NCBI GenBank assembly: GCA_001414345.1
Contig: LLCB01000062.1
Coordinates: 62,001-126,000, forward strand
From: Hymenoscyphus infarciens
Taxonomy: Eukaryota; Ascomycota; Leotiomycetes; Helotiales; Helotiaceae
Direction of reading: 5' to 3'
Length of the DNA stretch: 64,000 nt
Shown here: positions 47,108-60,435 of the stretch, piece by piece
How positions within the stretch are numbered: position 1 is the stretch's first letter
How the letters are laid out: the number at the start of each line of letters is the position of its first letter
Program-made: the position numbers and the translations under genes
Notes under the pieces: generated by a model
Told to the model about the DNA's origin: nothing
What the model saw: only the letters and a program-made list of their open reading frames with translations
The model's database searches: none

Positions 47108-47427
47108 AATTGGGGAGACTGTATTTTTTTCTGTATTGCTATTTAGCGTTGCATCATTGGCGTTTTTTGGGGGTGGGGTTTAGGCACTTGTCAAGCATCT
47201 TTTTTTCTTTTGTTTTTTGGCGTAAATCATACCGGTTACTCAGTACATATGACCTGTATCTATTGTAGATATAGTTGAATCAAATCAATGACATCTATCA
47301 TGTTCCTGTCCCTGTCTTAAAATCGCACTGTAGGGTTGAGGTAATCTGAACTGGAATCTACAAGGAAATTACTTATCGATTCGGCAATTTTTCGAATAAC
47401 GATCGATTGGGGCTCTCCTCAACGCGT
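47108..47427. other. Convergent 3' spacer
   Basis: 320 bp between two genes that end towards each other. T-rich on the plus strand after 47120; it presumably holds both terminators. No gene. Confidence 0.5.
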
Positions 47428-48726
47428 TCAATCCAATACTTTCACTTGAATCTTGGCATCATGTCTCGCGTTCTTTTCCTTGTTGGCTCTCCGCGACTTG
47501 GGCAGCTTCCTGGACCCTTCGCCCCAGAGCTGCGTTTCTCTCTCCTTCTCGCACTCACAAACCGTTCTGGGTCCGGATTTTTTGGAAGTATCGTCTCCCT
47601 CCTCATGGCCGAGGTCCATATCAAGACAGCTCTGGCAACACCTCGGATCCGATGAAAGCTCACAGGCAGAACAAACAACAAGAACTAAATGGCATCCTGT
47701 TGAGCGGCACTTGCCAAGGCGATCTGAAGGCCTGTTGCAGCAGTGGCACTTTGAAACCGGTTCCGAGTCCTCGTGGAGTGATGTTGAGCCACGAGCATCG
47801 AACACGTAATTTCTCCCCTTGAACAATGAATCTTCTGGTCTTTTCTTGCCTTGCTTGATCTCTTCGTCCATCCAAGTGAGGTATGCTGCGATTCCGCCTT
47901 TCAGGGTTGCCACACTTGTCCCAGGTGACTGCTCCATATTCTCTTGCATATATCGAGCACCCTTTTCGCATCGGATCCCACCAGTACAAAAAGTCAATAT
48001 TTGCTTCCCTTGGGGTTGTGTAAGTTTTTGATCGTTCCCTTCGAGGCCAGCTGTCATGTATTTCCTCACATATTGCGGCCACTGCGAAAATCTCCTTATA
48101 GGCGGTCGCAAAGCAGGATCCCCCGTTTTCGGATCAATGAAGTAGCCAATTCTGGATTCGTAATAGTTCCTCACATCCAGCAGAGTGATGTCTTCCTCCT
48201 CATGGCATCTGCGATGGAACTCCTCCGGATTCAGAATGTCAATGTCATTCCAATTCTTCGGACTGTAGTTCGTGACGCCCATGGGTGTGATTTCAGCCGC
48301 AACTCGTACACTCGCTGGAGCACCACCAAAGGCACATGCGCAACCGCCCGGTGAGGGTTTGAAAAAGTCGCGTTGCTTCTCCTCGGTGTCCAATTCCAGG
48401 CTTTCGAATGACCAGTGCTTCATACACTCCTGCATATATTGTTTGATGGCATCCCTTGTTCCGCCAACTGTTATGTTGAAGCCTTCCTTTGCTACACGTA
48501 TCTTCCCTCCGATTTCGAGTCTAGTCGTAAGACTGGTGTGAAATACTGCCAGAGCAGAGGGGTCGTTTGCTTGGATTTGATCGTTTGAAAAGATAGGAAG
48601 CGGGGGCGAAGCAGCGTAGTACCGATAGAAGAGAAGGATATATCCACCCTCTGGGTTTTTTGATGCGCTGCAAGAGCAGGTGAAGGAAATAGGATCCGAT
48701 GAGCCTGTAGGAAGCCGTGGTGCCAT
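47428..48726 (-). CDS. TrhO/TSTD2-like rhodanese-domain protein
   Basis: Intronless, 432 residues. The layout matches the UPF0176/TrhO family: an N-terminal acylphosphatase-like domain (about 25-120; LLFYRYYA, RVAKEGFNITVGGT), a rhodanese domain (about 160-295) with active-site loop CTGGIRCEKG (Cys 247), and a Cys-rich C-terminal segment (about 325-372) with paired CxxC motifs likely to bind zinc, as in vertebrate TSTD2. Bacterial TrhO hydroxylates uridine 34 of tRNA; the eukaryotic role is not settled, so tRNA modification is an inference. A basic tail (KLPKSRRANKEKNARHDAK) may bind RNA or direct it to the nucleus. It diverges from a Zn2Cys6 factor gene across 542 bp. Confidence 0.84.
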   Translation of the reverse strand: MAPRLPTGSSDPISFTCSCSASKNPEGGYILLFYRYYAASPPLPIFSNDQIQANDPSALAVFHTSLTTRLEIGGKIRVAKEGFNITVGGTRDAIKQYMQECMKHWSFESLELDTEEKQRDFFKPSPGGCACAFGGAPASVRVAAEITPMGVTNYSPKNWNDIDILNPEEFHRRCHEEEDITLLDVRNYYESRIGYFIDPKTGDPALRPPIRRFSQWPQYVRKYMTAGLEGNDQKLTQPQGKQILTFCTGGIRCEKGARYMQENMEQSPGTSVATLKGGIAAYLTWMDEEIKQGKKRPEDSLFKGRNYVFDARGSTSLHEDSEPVSKCHCCNRPSDRLGKCRSTGCHLVLVVCSACELSSDPRCCQSCLDMDLGHEEGDDTSKKSGPRTVCECEKERETQLWGEGSRKLPKSRRANKEKNARHDAKIQVKVLD

Positions 48727-49268
48727 TGCGGGGTGATGCGACGGATCCTAGCTGTATAGATATCTTTGTGTACGGAACAATTCAAAGATAATGTTCAGTG
48801 AGCACATCGTTTTCTTCTAAAGGGTTTTCGTAAATCGACAGCGAAGAACGACGTTGGTATGGTGGGTTCAAGAGCAGAGATCCAGGCACTATCTATAACA
48901 CGTGATGTGCCCCACTCTACTTTGACTTACCCAAATCGTCTCTTCCTCGGTTGGGTTTTCAACGACATGAATTCTAATTACTTCACCTTTTTCAGAGCAC
49001 ATCTGATAGAACATCCACGACCCTTTCGAGTCCAGATACCCCCTGTCATTTCCTTTGCTGTTCGTCGCGTTTTTTAGCCATTTGCGTTCTGTCTGCACCA
49101 GACAACCCAGGTTGCTCTAGAGACGAGCTCCGAGTCCCGGAGTCCAAGTCCATCTATTCATTGCTATCGGCGGAGGATCAAGTGAGGTACAGATACTGTG
49201 CAGTCTTCTAGTTGGACAATTGTTTACTTCCTCGCCGACTCCGATATTGACGGAGTTGGAGTGAAAAA
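48727..49268. promoter_or_regulatory. Shared divergent promoter region
   Basis: 542 bp between the start of the rhodanese gene (minus) and the start of the Zn2Cys6 gene (plus). No coding frame is convincing (48859-49077 is antisense to another frame and has no motif). Both promoters must lie here or extend into the neighbouring gene. Confidence 0.5.
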
Positions 49269-51884
49269 ATGCCTCCAGTAGAAAATGGCAATGGCATTGG
49301 TTTTCGCCGAAATGGGAAGATGCGAGCCTGTGAGCCATGTCGAAAGGGAAAGCTAGCATGCGATCATACTGCTCCTTTTTGTGGAAGATGCGTCCGAAGG
49401 AAAATGACAGACAAATGTCTCTATCATCCAAACCCAATGGCAGGAATGACCCCACCAAAGAGACCACCCGTTCAGGAACAAGAACCAGAATTTCAACCTT
49501 CGGAACTCTCAGCTGAAGAGTTGCAGGTGCTCAACCAATTTCGAGAGCCAGCTCAACAAATGGATCAGATAGCCCAACGGCCATCTCCAGTAGGATCAAT
49601 ACCGCTATCTGGCCCACTCTCCCTTCAGGGAAATCAAGGGGGTGGCAATGTTCAAGACGCTCCTCAGGAAGCCAACCATGAAACTCATCACCAATTCCGT
49701 GATTATATAGCTCCCAGGCTTCCCAATGTCGATCGATGGAAGACTTCAATATATCCACGGTCGGCACGCTATAATGGACCTACAAGTTTCTCTGCAGTCT
49801 TCTCCGAACATAGAACCAACAATGGGGATCTGATGGACATAGACGAGAATACTCGGAAGCATCCAGGAGCGTGGCCATTCGGACAACCTTTGCGTAAGAA
49901 CCATTGCTTCTCATTGTTCATGATGTCCTCTAATTCAATCTGACTTTTCGTGCCCACACTATTCTCTTGCTATGTTACATGTTTCTTGAAGCTGATTGGT
50001 ACAATCTAGTTGGTAAGAACAGACCATCGGCTCCAGATATAAGAAGGAAAGACTTAGTCAAAGTCCTCTGGAACATTCCCTCACCAGAGATATGCGAGAT
50101 ACTACTAAAGACATCAGGTGTATTAAGCAATCTTGTTTTCAGCCCCGTCATGATCAAACATTGCATTTCAAAATTATGGTCAACATTTTCAGACTTCTTG
50201 ATTCCACGACGGACTGGCGATCCAAACCAACAATATAATCTAGGTCTCTTCGCGGATCACTTGTTTGAGAACGAGGAGCGTCCCTTGCAGCCAACACCCG
50301 AGGACGGCATGGAATGGCTTGATACCTTTACCGGGCCAAATATGCGGATAGAAATGCTGGGACTGCTGTTTTGCTTCTTTGGGAGAGCTTACCTTACGTT
50401 GCAAGACTCGGATCCAGTTTTCAAGGTACCTGAAAACTTCGACAGGAACAGAAAAGAGACAGCGTGGAGGATGACGGAATGTGCGGATGTTTGTCGCAAA
50501 CATTGCCATCTCTCCGAGACGGTCAATGAGATTGTGGTGGCTTTGAGCTACAGCATTCATCTTCTAGAGAGCAATTGTGCCGGTTACGATAGTAAGTAAA
50601 TCCTCTACTCAAATAGAATTTATAACTTACATTATCAGGTTATTTGACGAGATGTCGACATGGAGATATGGTGACAACTGCAATCACAGCTGGACTCCAC
50701 AGACTTCCAGACTACGACAATACCAAAATTACGACTGCTTCCGAGTACAAAAGGAGGCTGTTCTCTAATGTTTACTACGTGGATAAATCGGATTCTTCAC
50801 TCAATGGCATACCACCGATGCTTGGTCGTTTGTATTGCGATTTGCAACCTTGTTTGGACCTTTCCGAAGAACAATTGTTTTTACCGCAGGAAGAACTCGC
50901 TGCCGAAATCGTAAAACTGGACGCGAGTGGATGGAATACCGAGGGAGAGATATACCCAGTCACTATATCCCGAGCAACATGGCAACTTTTTGTCATCCGT
51001 GAAGAGATTCTGGAATTGGCCTTGGGGGTAAATGTTTTCATCGCCGAGAGAAACATAACGTATGATGTCCCAAAGCCTTATTCGCGTATGATAAAGCTCA
51101 TGATTCATAGGGACCTCCATCAGCGTTGTCAGCGTGTTCTAGACAATCTCCCAAAACAACTTCTCTACTATGGCCCAGGAAAGGTTCCCAAGAAAAGCAC
51201 TGGCCGTGTCCTATTTTCACAGGCATGCATCATACTCGACTATCTCCAAAACCTGTTCCTCATCGAACGAGTCGCCACGGCTCGTGGCTTTCCAAACTCA
51301 CCAAATCTCCTTTCCACGGCCATGGAAACGCTAGAACTAGCATTAATGTTCTGGATGAGGAGAGATGAACTCGTGCCTTATACATCATACTTCGACTGGA
51401 TTGTATGTTGTTTCCTTTTTCCCTCTATCGATCCCCTTTGAATGAGAATACTAATGCTGCTAAGATAACATTCTACGGTATCCCAAGTGCAGGGGTGATC
51501 TGCGTTGAACTCCTCAAAGGAGCAAAGTCGCCCCCTAACAACCAATCCCAAAACTCACAGTCCCAATCCGCAACATTCTCCCGCTCAGACGCAATCCAAA
51601 AACTCACTCTCTTCATCGGCTTCCTAGAGTGGATTCGTCCCACGGATGGTAACTTCAAATTAGCCGGTCGGTTGAAAAAGGTCGTGAGGAAGGTATTGGA
51701 TCACGTACTAGATCCTCAACCGGATATTGTCATGATGATGGAAAATCAAGGTGCGGGTAGTGGGGATGGCAATGCGTTTGATCCAGCGCTTTTACAGATC
51801 AATGGGGACTTGGGGGATGGATTGGGCGATATGGACTGGTTGGGGAGTATTGATTGGACGCAGGGGAGCTGGATTGGACTTTGA
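49269..51884 (+). CDS. Large Zn2Cys6 transcription factor
   Basis: Predicted 802-residue nuclear regulator. Exons: 49269-49893, 49992-50591, 50639-51402, 51465-51884. The zinc cluster lies at the N-terminus: cysteines 21, 24, 31, 38, 41 and 50 (ACEPCRKGKLACDHTAPFC then GRCVRRKMTDKC), spacing C-x2-C-x6-C-x6-C-x2-C-x8-C. A Gln/Pro-rich linker follows, then a fungal-specific transcription factor middle region (MRIEMLGLLFCFFGRAYLTL, RATWQLFVIREEILELAL). A conserved-looking IPSAGVICVELLKG is rebuilt across the third intron. The C-terminus is Asp/Gly/Trp-rich (GDGLGDMDWLGSIDW), like an acidic activation region. The first intron (98 bp, acceptor TTGAAG) is the least certain junction. Target genes cannot be deduced. 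Confidence 0.82.
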
Positions 51885-52520
51885 TTTTGCTTTTGAGGGT
51901 ATGGGTTTAGAGTGCGGGGGAGGGTTTTATTGATGCATGATGAATCATTTGCTGGGTTTTTTGCGTGGTTGGAAGGAAATTTATACCGCCGTACTATGAA
52001 AAGACATAGGGAGTCACCCTCATTCTTTTTAACAATTTCGCTGCCGAAAATGTACATTTATGAACTCCGATCCGCTTTTTATCAGTGCTCCCCGTCACCC
52101 TTCTGTCCTAATATACGATTTTTAGCGAGACGTTTTGGGAGAAGTAAGGTATCAACTTTCTAAACTCTGATTCTTATAAACTAACTCGGGTAATAACCTC
52201 AGTTGCTCCAATTGTCTCGTACAGTCTGTAGCAAGGTAGGTAACTGCCGAAGAGCGACAATTGGACCGTCCTACATGAACACTAATAGAAATCATACGAA
52301 AATGGATCGGGAATCAGATGCTAGATTTCTCGATTCTTCTAGACTCCTCGTACAATTGCCCTAAATTACTTGTTGTAGTAATAGGATGGTTCTTCATAAC
52401 CTGTATGCACAGGAGCCAAGCTTTCAAACAGGTGTAGAGATAAAATACTATTACACGAGGGAATCTATGGGACTCAGAGCCTATATAACTCATTCTTCGG
52501 GCAAGAAAGACGTACGCGCT
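51885..52520. other. 3' flank up to the degraded repeats
   Basis: Contains the terminator of the Zn2Cys6 gene. A 10-bp inverted repeat TCCAATTGTC/GACAATTGGA spans about 52207-52265. No gene is supported. Confidence 0.45.
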
Positions 52521-55500
52521 GTTGTGTATAGGGGTTACATTAGATAAAGCTATCTAGGTATTACTATCTTCTAGAGTATATGCTGCTAAGCTTTCTAGTC
52601 TTATTATATATAGTACTAACAACTCTTCCCTCTCTAAGAGGTTAACTCTAAGTAATACTCCCTTCTCTCTATGCTTTATCTATAAAGATATCCTTATATA
52701 GAAGATATTCTACTATCTCTCTTCTAGGTTATCCTATCTAATATCTCTTATATTATCTATTCTATATAAATCTCCTTTTTTCATTCTTATCTCTAGTAAT
52801 ATTCCTTTTTCTTTTATCTTTTAAGCTCTTTAAAGCCTTCTCTCCCTTTAATAAAAGACTAAATTTAATACTCTTTTCTCTTAGCTATATTCCTATAGTT
52901 ATTCCTCCTTTACTCCTCTATTAGCTATAGGAATAATATTATTATCTAGTATATTAAACCTTATATCTAATATACTATCTCCTAGTTCTTAATCTACTCC
53001 TATTCCTATATCTCTATCTCCCTTATTATAGGTTATTAAGGTACTATAAACTTCTATATCTTTACCTCTAATAGTACTTTAGTACTTGAAATTTCTAGGT
53101 AATTAGTTACTTTATAGACTTATATTATTTAGGTAATAAGTTGTAGGAAAGTCTCTACTTAAGATATCCTCTAACTTAGTAGTCTTATCTTTACTTTTTC
53201 TCTTCTATACTTCGATCTTATACTAAAAGTTACTTATATATTCTTACGCCTCTTCTAGCGTTCCTATATTATTAATTATCTTATATATTACCTTAGCTAT
53301 TTTTAGAAGCTTGTTTTATAACTAGTATAAAAACTTTATTTAGTTGTTATAATATTGTTTTAGGAATTATCCTCTCTTAATAATCTTCTTAAGATATTAT
53401 TTCTTTTTTAATTTCTACTTAATCTTTTCTTTTTTAAAGTCTTTATATACCTTTATTATATATTAATGTTTTACTAGTATAGCTTCTAATCCCTTCTTAA
53501 CTTCTCTCTCCTTTTAATTAAACTTCCTCTTTCTATTAAATACTTAACGTTTTTAGATTAACTTTCTTAATATTCCTCTTATATTAAATAGATCTTTATA
53601 TTCCTTTACTAGTCTATTCTTAGTATTCTCTCTTTTTATCTCTAATACTTTTATTAAGGAAATCTTCTTTACTAAGAAGTCTATATACTTATAGAAGAAT
53701 TACTAGTATTTTACTAATAGACGCTCTCTTATTAGCTAGACTTTAGAGGCTCTTATCTACTTCTTAAGGTTTAGTAGAAAGTTAAATAAGATTAATTATT
53801 CTCTATTTAAATTTAACCTCTCTTCTAGTTAGATTAATCTTACCTTTACTAAATCTTTTATAACTTTAATCCCCTTTTTAAGATACTAGAGCTCTCTATT
53901 CTTTTAAACTACTAACTCTACTTTATATAAAGGTCTTATATTATTCTTTATCTTCTTTAAAGAGTAGTTAACAACTATTACGTCTATTTTTCGTTTCTTT
54001 CTAGTATCTTTTAAAGCCTTAGATACCTCCTTCTTAAGACTCTTCTTTACTTAGTTACTTATTCCTTCTAATAGCTTATTATTCTCTTTCTTTAATCTCT
54101 TATTTATAGTCTTTTTATATTATTTTACTTAAAGTCTTTCTATCTCCTTTCTTTTAACTATTTTAAATATAAGCTCTACTAGTCTTAACTAACTATTCTT
54201 TTTTACTTCTTTATTAAGCTTTAAAAAGAGAGCTATAATAAATATTTCTATACTCTTTTACTTAAGTTTATTAATAACTACTTTCTACTCTTTCTTACTA
54301 GTATTTATTAGAGTATTTAATATATCTTCTTCTTTAAAGTCTAGAGTATTAGAATACTATTATAATTTTATAATCTTTATAGCTAAGACTCTTACTTAGC
54401 TTTTCTTTAATACTTTTACTTTTAGGTATTTTATTCTTACTATCTTCTTTAATATTTATTCTACTAGTATTTTATCTAAGTTAATTTTGCTTTTAGATTT
54501 TTTAGAACTTTTAGACTTCTAATATTATAAATCCTCTTTACCTAGTTATAGATATATTTTTAGGTTTTCTTTTAACTTATCTAGGTATATTTTAATATCT
54601 TTAACTTACTTAAACTTTTATTTATTTAGTTTTAAGACCTTTTTTTAAAGGTTATAATTATCTTAATACTTAATAGCTAACTCTTCTTAGTATACTTTTA
54701 TATATACTATATAGAATTAGTCTAGTATTATATAAGCTCCTACTAATAGTATACCTAATTCTACTCTATCTAGTACTACTAATATATTATCTAGTAGATC
54801 GATCTTCTTATATTTCTTATTAACGATAATTAACTATTTTAAGATACGCTATATTAAGATATAGTTATAAGCCTAAAGTTAACCTTTTATATTACTTTAT
54901 AACTTTTCTTAAGTTCTTTAGTATACTATAAGCTATTTTAACTCTCTTTTAGCTAAATTAATTATATCTAATATCTTAAATATCTTAATAAGTAGAATAT
55001 ACTAGCCTACTCTATAATAACCTTAGACTAAGTATTTTAAAATCTATAATACTATATTAATTAATTCTCTTTCTAATCTAGCTACTTTAGTTAATTCCTA
55101 ACTAACTATATAGTTACTTATCTTTTTAAGCTTTTTAAACTTCTCTATTATCTTCTCTAATATCTTTAGCTCTTTATATCTTTAGAAGTAGATTCTAATT
55201 TCTTTTAACTTTAAGATCTACTATTAAATATAGCTATTAATAGCTAGGAAAAGTTCTTTTAGGTCCTTTATCTTTTATAAGTAGAATCCTATCTCTAGGC
55301 TTTTATCTCTTATCTCTAGTATAGTTTTAATTTTCTCTCTTATTTAGAAGCTCTAGTCTAGTATTAGATAGTTAACTAGTTAAGAGAGTTTAATATTCTT
55401 TAGTTCTTATTCTACCTTATATAGAAGGTTATTCTCCTTATCTATCTCCTACTCTTTATTATCTATACTCTTGCTTTTACTACTCTCTAGCTCTAGTATT

Positions 55501-55858
55501 ATAATTCTATTAGTTTAGTTTAGAGCTCTTAACTTAAGAATCTTAATAACTTTAGCTTTATTCTCTTAAGAAAGAGTCTCTTAGTTAACTATTTTATCTA
55601 CTTTTATAATATTCTAAAATACTTTAATTTCGACTTTTAATTATATATCTCCTAGTTCTTTTATTTACTTGATTTTTAAGAATTTAAGAACGTCTACTAT
55701 AATAGAATTATCTTTTTAATCTTCTTTAGTTAATTAAATATAGGCTATATAAGTTATTAGAAAGTTGTCTATTACTTAGATTAAGTCTTATTATTAATTA
55801 TTATTTTAATATATTTTTATTATAAGCTTTTTTTTTTTTTAAGAGACTAGATTACGAA
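52521..55858. repeat. RIP-degraded repeat, possibly the left part of an interrupted retroelement
   Basis: AT- and TA-rich with CA/TG nearly absent and stops in every frame. The beginning, TGTTGTGTATAGGGGTTACA, and AACA at 52608-52611 resemble LTR ends, but no second copy is visible in the window. On the minus strand some stretches would encode Lys/Glu/Leu-rich protein. The complete LTR element at 55859-60861 is inserted at its right edge, so this block may be continuous with the gypsy-like sequence right of 60866. Confidence 0.5.
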
Positions 55859-56353
55859 TATAATAGCACGCTATCCTAGATTATTATATAATAGCTAGAT
55901 TATTATATAATAGCACTATCCTGAATTGTCGGTATTTGTAAAACTACTAATACCTCTAAGTAGTGCTAATACCTCTAATACCTCTAGAGCTAAGATTACA
56001 AATAACTAATACTTATATAAGTAAAGTATTAAAGGTATTAATGTCTAATATTTATATATAGAAGAGATTAAGGTTTAAATATTATATATTTAGCTTTCTA
56101 AAGAATTAGAGGTTATATATTTAGCTTTTCAGCTCTTATTATTTAGTATTAGTTATATTAAGTAAGACTCGGTTATTATTATTATTAGAACTTAGAAGCT
56201 TCTAAACTCTTATATATAGACGTTTATATTTAGTATAGAAGAGAGATAGTTATTATTTTCTTCTATATTAGTACCTAGTATCTATATACGTTATTCTACT
56301 ATATACACTCCTATATACCTCTACTATAGTTATATATATTTTATACTATTATA
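55859..56353 (+). repeat. Left LTR, 495 bp
   Basis: Matches the right LTR along its length, except that it is about 68 bp longer because of three extra segments (about 19, 19 and 30 bp). Each extra segment repeats neighbouring words such as CTAGATTATTATATAATAG, so they look like local tandem duplications (or deletions in the other copy). Confidence 0.85.
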
Positions 56354-59300
56354 TAAAAATAATAACTCTTCTTTACTAGTAATAGCTTTAATAATATCTC
56401 TTTTTAAGCTTATTACTACTCTTTATTTAAAAGTCGATTTATACTTAATTTAGAATATTATAATAGTATTCTTAAATAGCTAGATAATCAAAGACTACTT
56501 AGATAGCTAGTAATACTAGGGTTTAGTATCTATATAAACAGCTAGTAAAAATCGTATTTCAGTATATATCAAAAGATTAGAATACGCTAAGTATTCTTAA
56601 GAGTCCTAATAGCCCTAGATTTAGTAAATAAGTCAACTTATAATAGTTATCTAGAAGGCTTCTAAATCTAATCTTACCTCCCTCTCTCTCTAAATTAGTA
56701 TCTTCGAAATATTAAACTCAGTTCTACTATAAAGCGTTAAACGCTCTTTTAAGACTACCTCTCTTTTTAAAAGCTACTTAAATAACACTTATATACTAAG
56801 ATTAAGAAGATTCTAATAAAACAACAGTTAAAGAGACTAGTAAGACTTCTTAAATATAGACTAGATATAGTTAGTTATATAAGCTTTAGAAGTAGAGAAT
56901 TAAGAAATAAGAAATCAGCTAGCTAAGCTAGAAAGATAGATAAGTAATCTTATAATTTAAAGTTAATAAAATACTTCGCTTCTAAACTCTCTCTAATCTA
57001 ACCCTCTTCTACTTCTAAGCTTAAATTTATATCTCTTTTAGCTATAAGTAGCTACCTCTAATACCTTCTAATAACTCTCTTCTAGAGCTATACCTCTTTT
57101 CAAAAGACCCTTTAAACCCTCTCTAATCTATATCTATATACTAAGACCTAGAAGATTCTAACAAAATAATAAACAAGACTTCTTAAATATAGATAATATA
57201 TAGATAAGATAGTAGTATAAAAACAAAAGATAAAACAATTAGTTAAATAAGATAGAAATAATCATAAGCGAACTACAAAGTTAATAACTTAAAAAAAAAA
57301 AACACTTTATCTCTAAACTCTTACTAATCTAACCCTCTTTCAAACCTTTATTCAAACCCTTCTTTACTTTTCAAAGCCTACGTTTAGACCTCTTTCGCTT
57401 ATAAGCTCTTACCTCTAATAAACTTTCTACTACTTTCTAACTCTCGAGTTAGATATAAATTAGTTAAAATACGCTTTCTATTAAGATAAAAACTTAGAAG
57501 TAAGCTCTTAGCTAAGTTATTACTATTTCTTAACCGAATATTATCTAACTCTACTCTAAAACTTTCCTCGAACCTCTACTAGCAAATATTTAAAAAAGAC
57601 TACAGTTATAGACTAAGTCTCCGCTAGTATAAAGGTTAAAAGAGATAGAAGTTAAAAGAGAAGGAAGTAGAATTAGGAGAAGAATATACTAAAGAAACTT
57701 TTACTAATTTCAAAAGATTACTTTTTAAGTATAGCTATACTTAGAGAGATACTAGAATTAGAAAGGTTCTTTTATATATAGAATAAAATAAGATTATACC
57801 TTAGCTTTAAAACGCGTCTACTACTCTTAAGAGATATTAGAATTATAACTTTACTAAGATAGTAAATAATCTTTTAGCTATAGATAAGAAAGAATACTAA
57901 AGTACTAAATATTTAGAAACGACTACGCCTATTAATATTAGTACTTTAGTTTAAAAGAATACTTCTCTATTCTTATCTAGTTTAGCTCTAAACTTCCTAT
58001 AATATAAAAGTAAATCGTCTTCTACTTCGAAAGTAGAATCAGAATCAGAAGATGAATAAGTTCTTAAGTACTCTAAAAAGAATAAGGCGGCCTATAGGCC
58101 TAAGTAACACAGTTCATATAATAGTACTAATAAATATTATACTTAAAACTATTTCTTTTATTATCTATAGTTACTTAGATAATACGATAACTTCAGTAGC
58201 AAGTTTATTTAACTAGCTAAAACTCCTCTTATTATTATCCTAAACGTTAGATAACAATTTTAACTTTAACAACTTTAGTAATAACTCTTTTATTTTAACT
58301 AGCTAAAACCTTACCAACTCTAGTATAGAGTCTTTCTTACTTTTATTACTTTCTTTTACTTCTAGCTATACTAGAAGTTTCTTTTTCATTTAAAACTCGA
58401 CTTAGATACAAATTAGTACGCTCTTAAAAGGATAGTAACCTCTTAGCTAAGTTATTACTATCTATAACATTATTAACTTTTTCGTTTCTAACCTTACTCT
58501 AAGTCCCCGCTAACCTTAGTTTAGACGAACTTACTTTCTTTTATATCTAGTATATTAGATGTTTTATTTAAAATTAAATCAGATATAAATAAGTATACTC
58601 TTAAAGTAAGCTCTTAACTAAGTTATTACTATTATCTATAACGTTACCTCTTAATATTCGTCTCTAACTCTCTTCTAAATTCGCTTCTATCTCTACTTTA
58701 AATTTTTTATACTTTTTAAACTTTTTAAACTTTAAACTTTTTCTAACCTACTAGACAGGATTAGACTACACTCTTTTAGCAGACAAGAATGCTTATACTT
58801 AATATTAAAGGATTAGAAACGAAGTCTCTTTTATAAATATCTATAAAGTTAGTTACGATTTAGATCCTACTTAGTATCTTATAGACAATTTTTAAGATTT
58901 ACTATATCATCTAAGAGACTTTTATACTAAATATCTAGAAGAGCTAGAACTACTTCGACACCTCTCTAAATAGCTTAATATATAGGAATTAAATAAGAAT
59001 TAAGTAAAAGAGTTAATTTATAAAACTCTATTAATACTCTCTAATTCTAGTTACTCTTAATAAGGAACTTATAATAAAAACCTAAGATAAAATACTAACT
59101 AATAGGAATGTTTAAAATTAATAAAGTAAAGAACTAAGACCGAGTTACTACTAAAATAGAGCCTACTAACTCTCTCTAGGCCGTAGCCTCTCCTTTCTCT
59201 AACTTATTATTCTCTTCTCTACTCTCTTAAGTATAAGAAGCCTAAATTAGCTCTTCCTCTACTACCTCCTTCTTATAAGAACGCTTCTTACCTCGGCGAC

Positions 59301-60435
59301 CTCTCGTAACCGGCTTTAGAGAGAACGCCTATAAACTCTTTAGATAGGCCTCGAAGAGGACCTAAACCTAGGTTTAAACAAAGGTCCTACTCTCTATAGT
59401 ATAATATAAGAACTATTAAATATTAGTAACCGAAACCGCTCTAATAAGTAAGAGATACTTATAATAACCTTAGCGTAAAGTGCTTAAGTCTCTTCTAAAA
59501 GAGTAAACTATACCTCTAAACTATTCTTTAGTACTACTATACTAGTAATAACTAACACCTTATCTAAGGCCTTAGTAGCTCTCTTAATCTCCTTCTTCTC
59601 CTTCTTACTCTTAAGCTTATTAAACTCCTTTCTAATAAACTATAGTAACTACCTAAGTTAGAATAAATTTAGTATATATTTAGGATTAAACTTACTAAGA
59701 TGTATATAGTATTCTACTTAATATAGTATTTATACTTCTTTAACTTTAGCTTTTTAAAAGTATATACGTAATCTCTATTCTAAGATTTTACCCGAAGGTA
59801 CTAAACGTAGTAGACTCGGTAGGCAGCTAGAAGCATATTAAGAGGATATAGAAGAGGCATTTTACTATATTAGATTAGCTCTAAATCAAGTCTAATTAAG
59901 GAGAGAAGAACTTACTTTTATATATATATATATAATATATATATATATTCTAAGAGATAAGTTAGTATATAAGAATATATCTAATTAGAGAGTATTCTTA
60001 CTATTTATATTATTTAGATAAAAAGAAAAAGAGAAGTCAGAATCAGAGAAAAGTCGCCTACTAATATACTACTTATAATAATAGCTGTTACTTTACGATT
60101 GTTATTTATTACTTAATAATTACTATTATAATATATAATAATAGTAAGAACAAGATAACTCTATAGTAGCGTACCGCTTTCTACCTAATAGTTAATTATT
60201 AGCCTCTCTTTCGTTTATATTCTATTATTATATAGTATATAGTAGTAAATAAAGAGCGATTAGCTCTTAAATAATAATACTACTAGCCACCGACTCTACT
60301 CCGACTACTAGATACTATAATAGTAAGACAAGTTATATTCTTTATAATAAAAAGATAAATAATACTCTAATCGACCTAATACTATACTAATCGATAACTG
60401 AAGACTTAGAACGAGTCTTTTTAAAAGAGAGAGAA

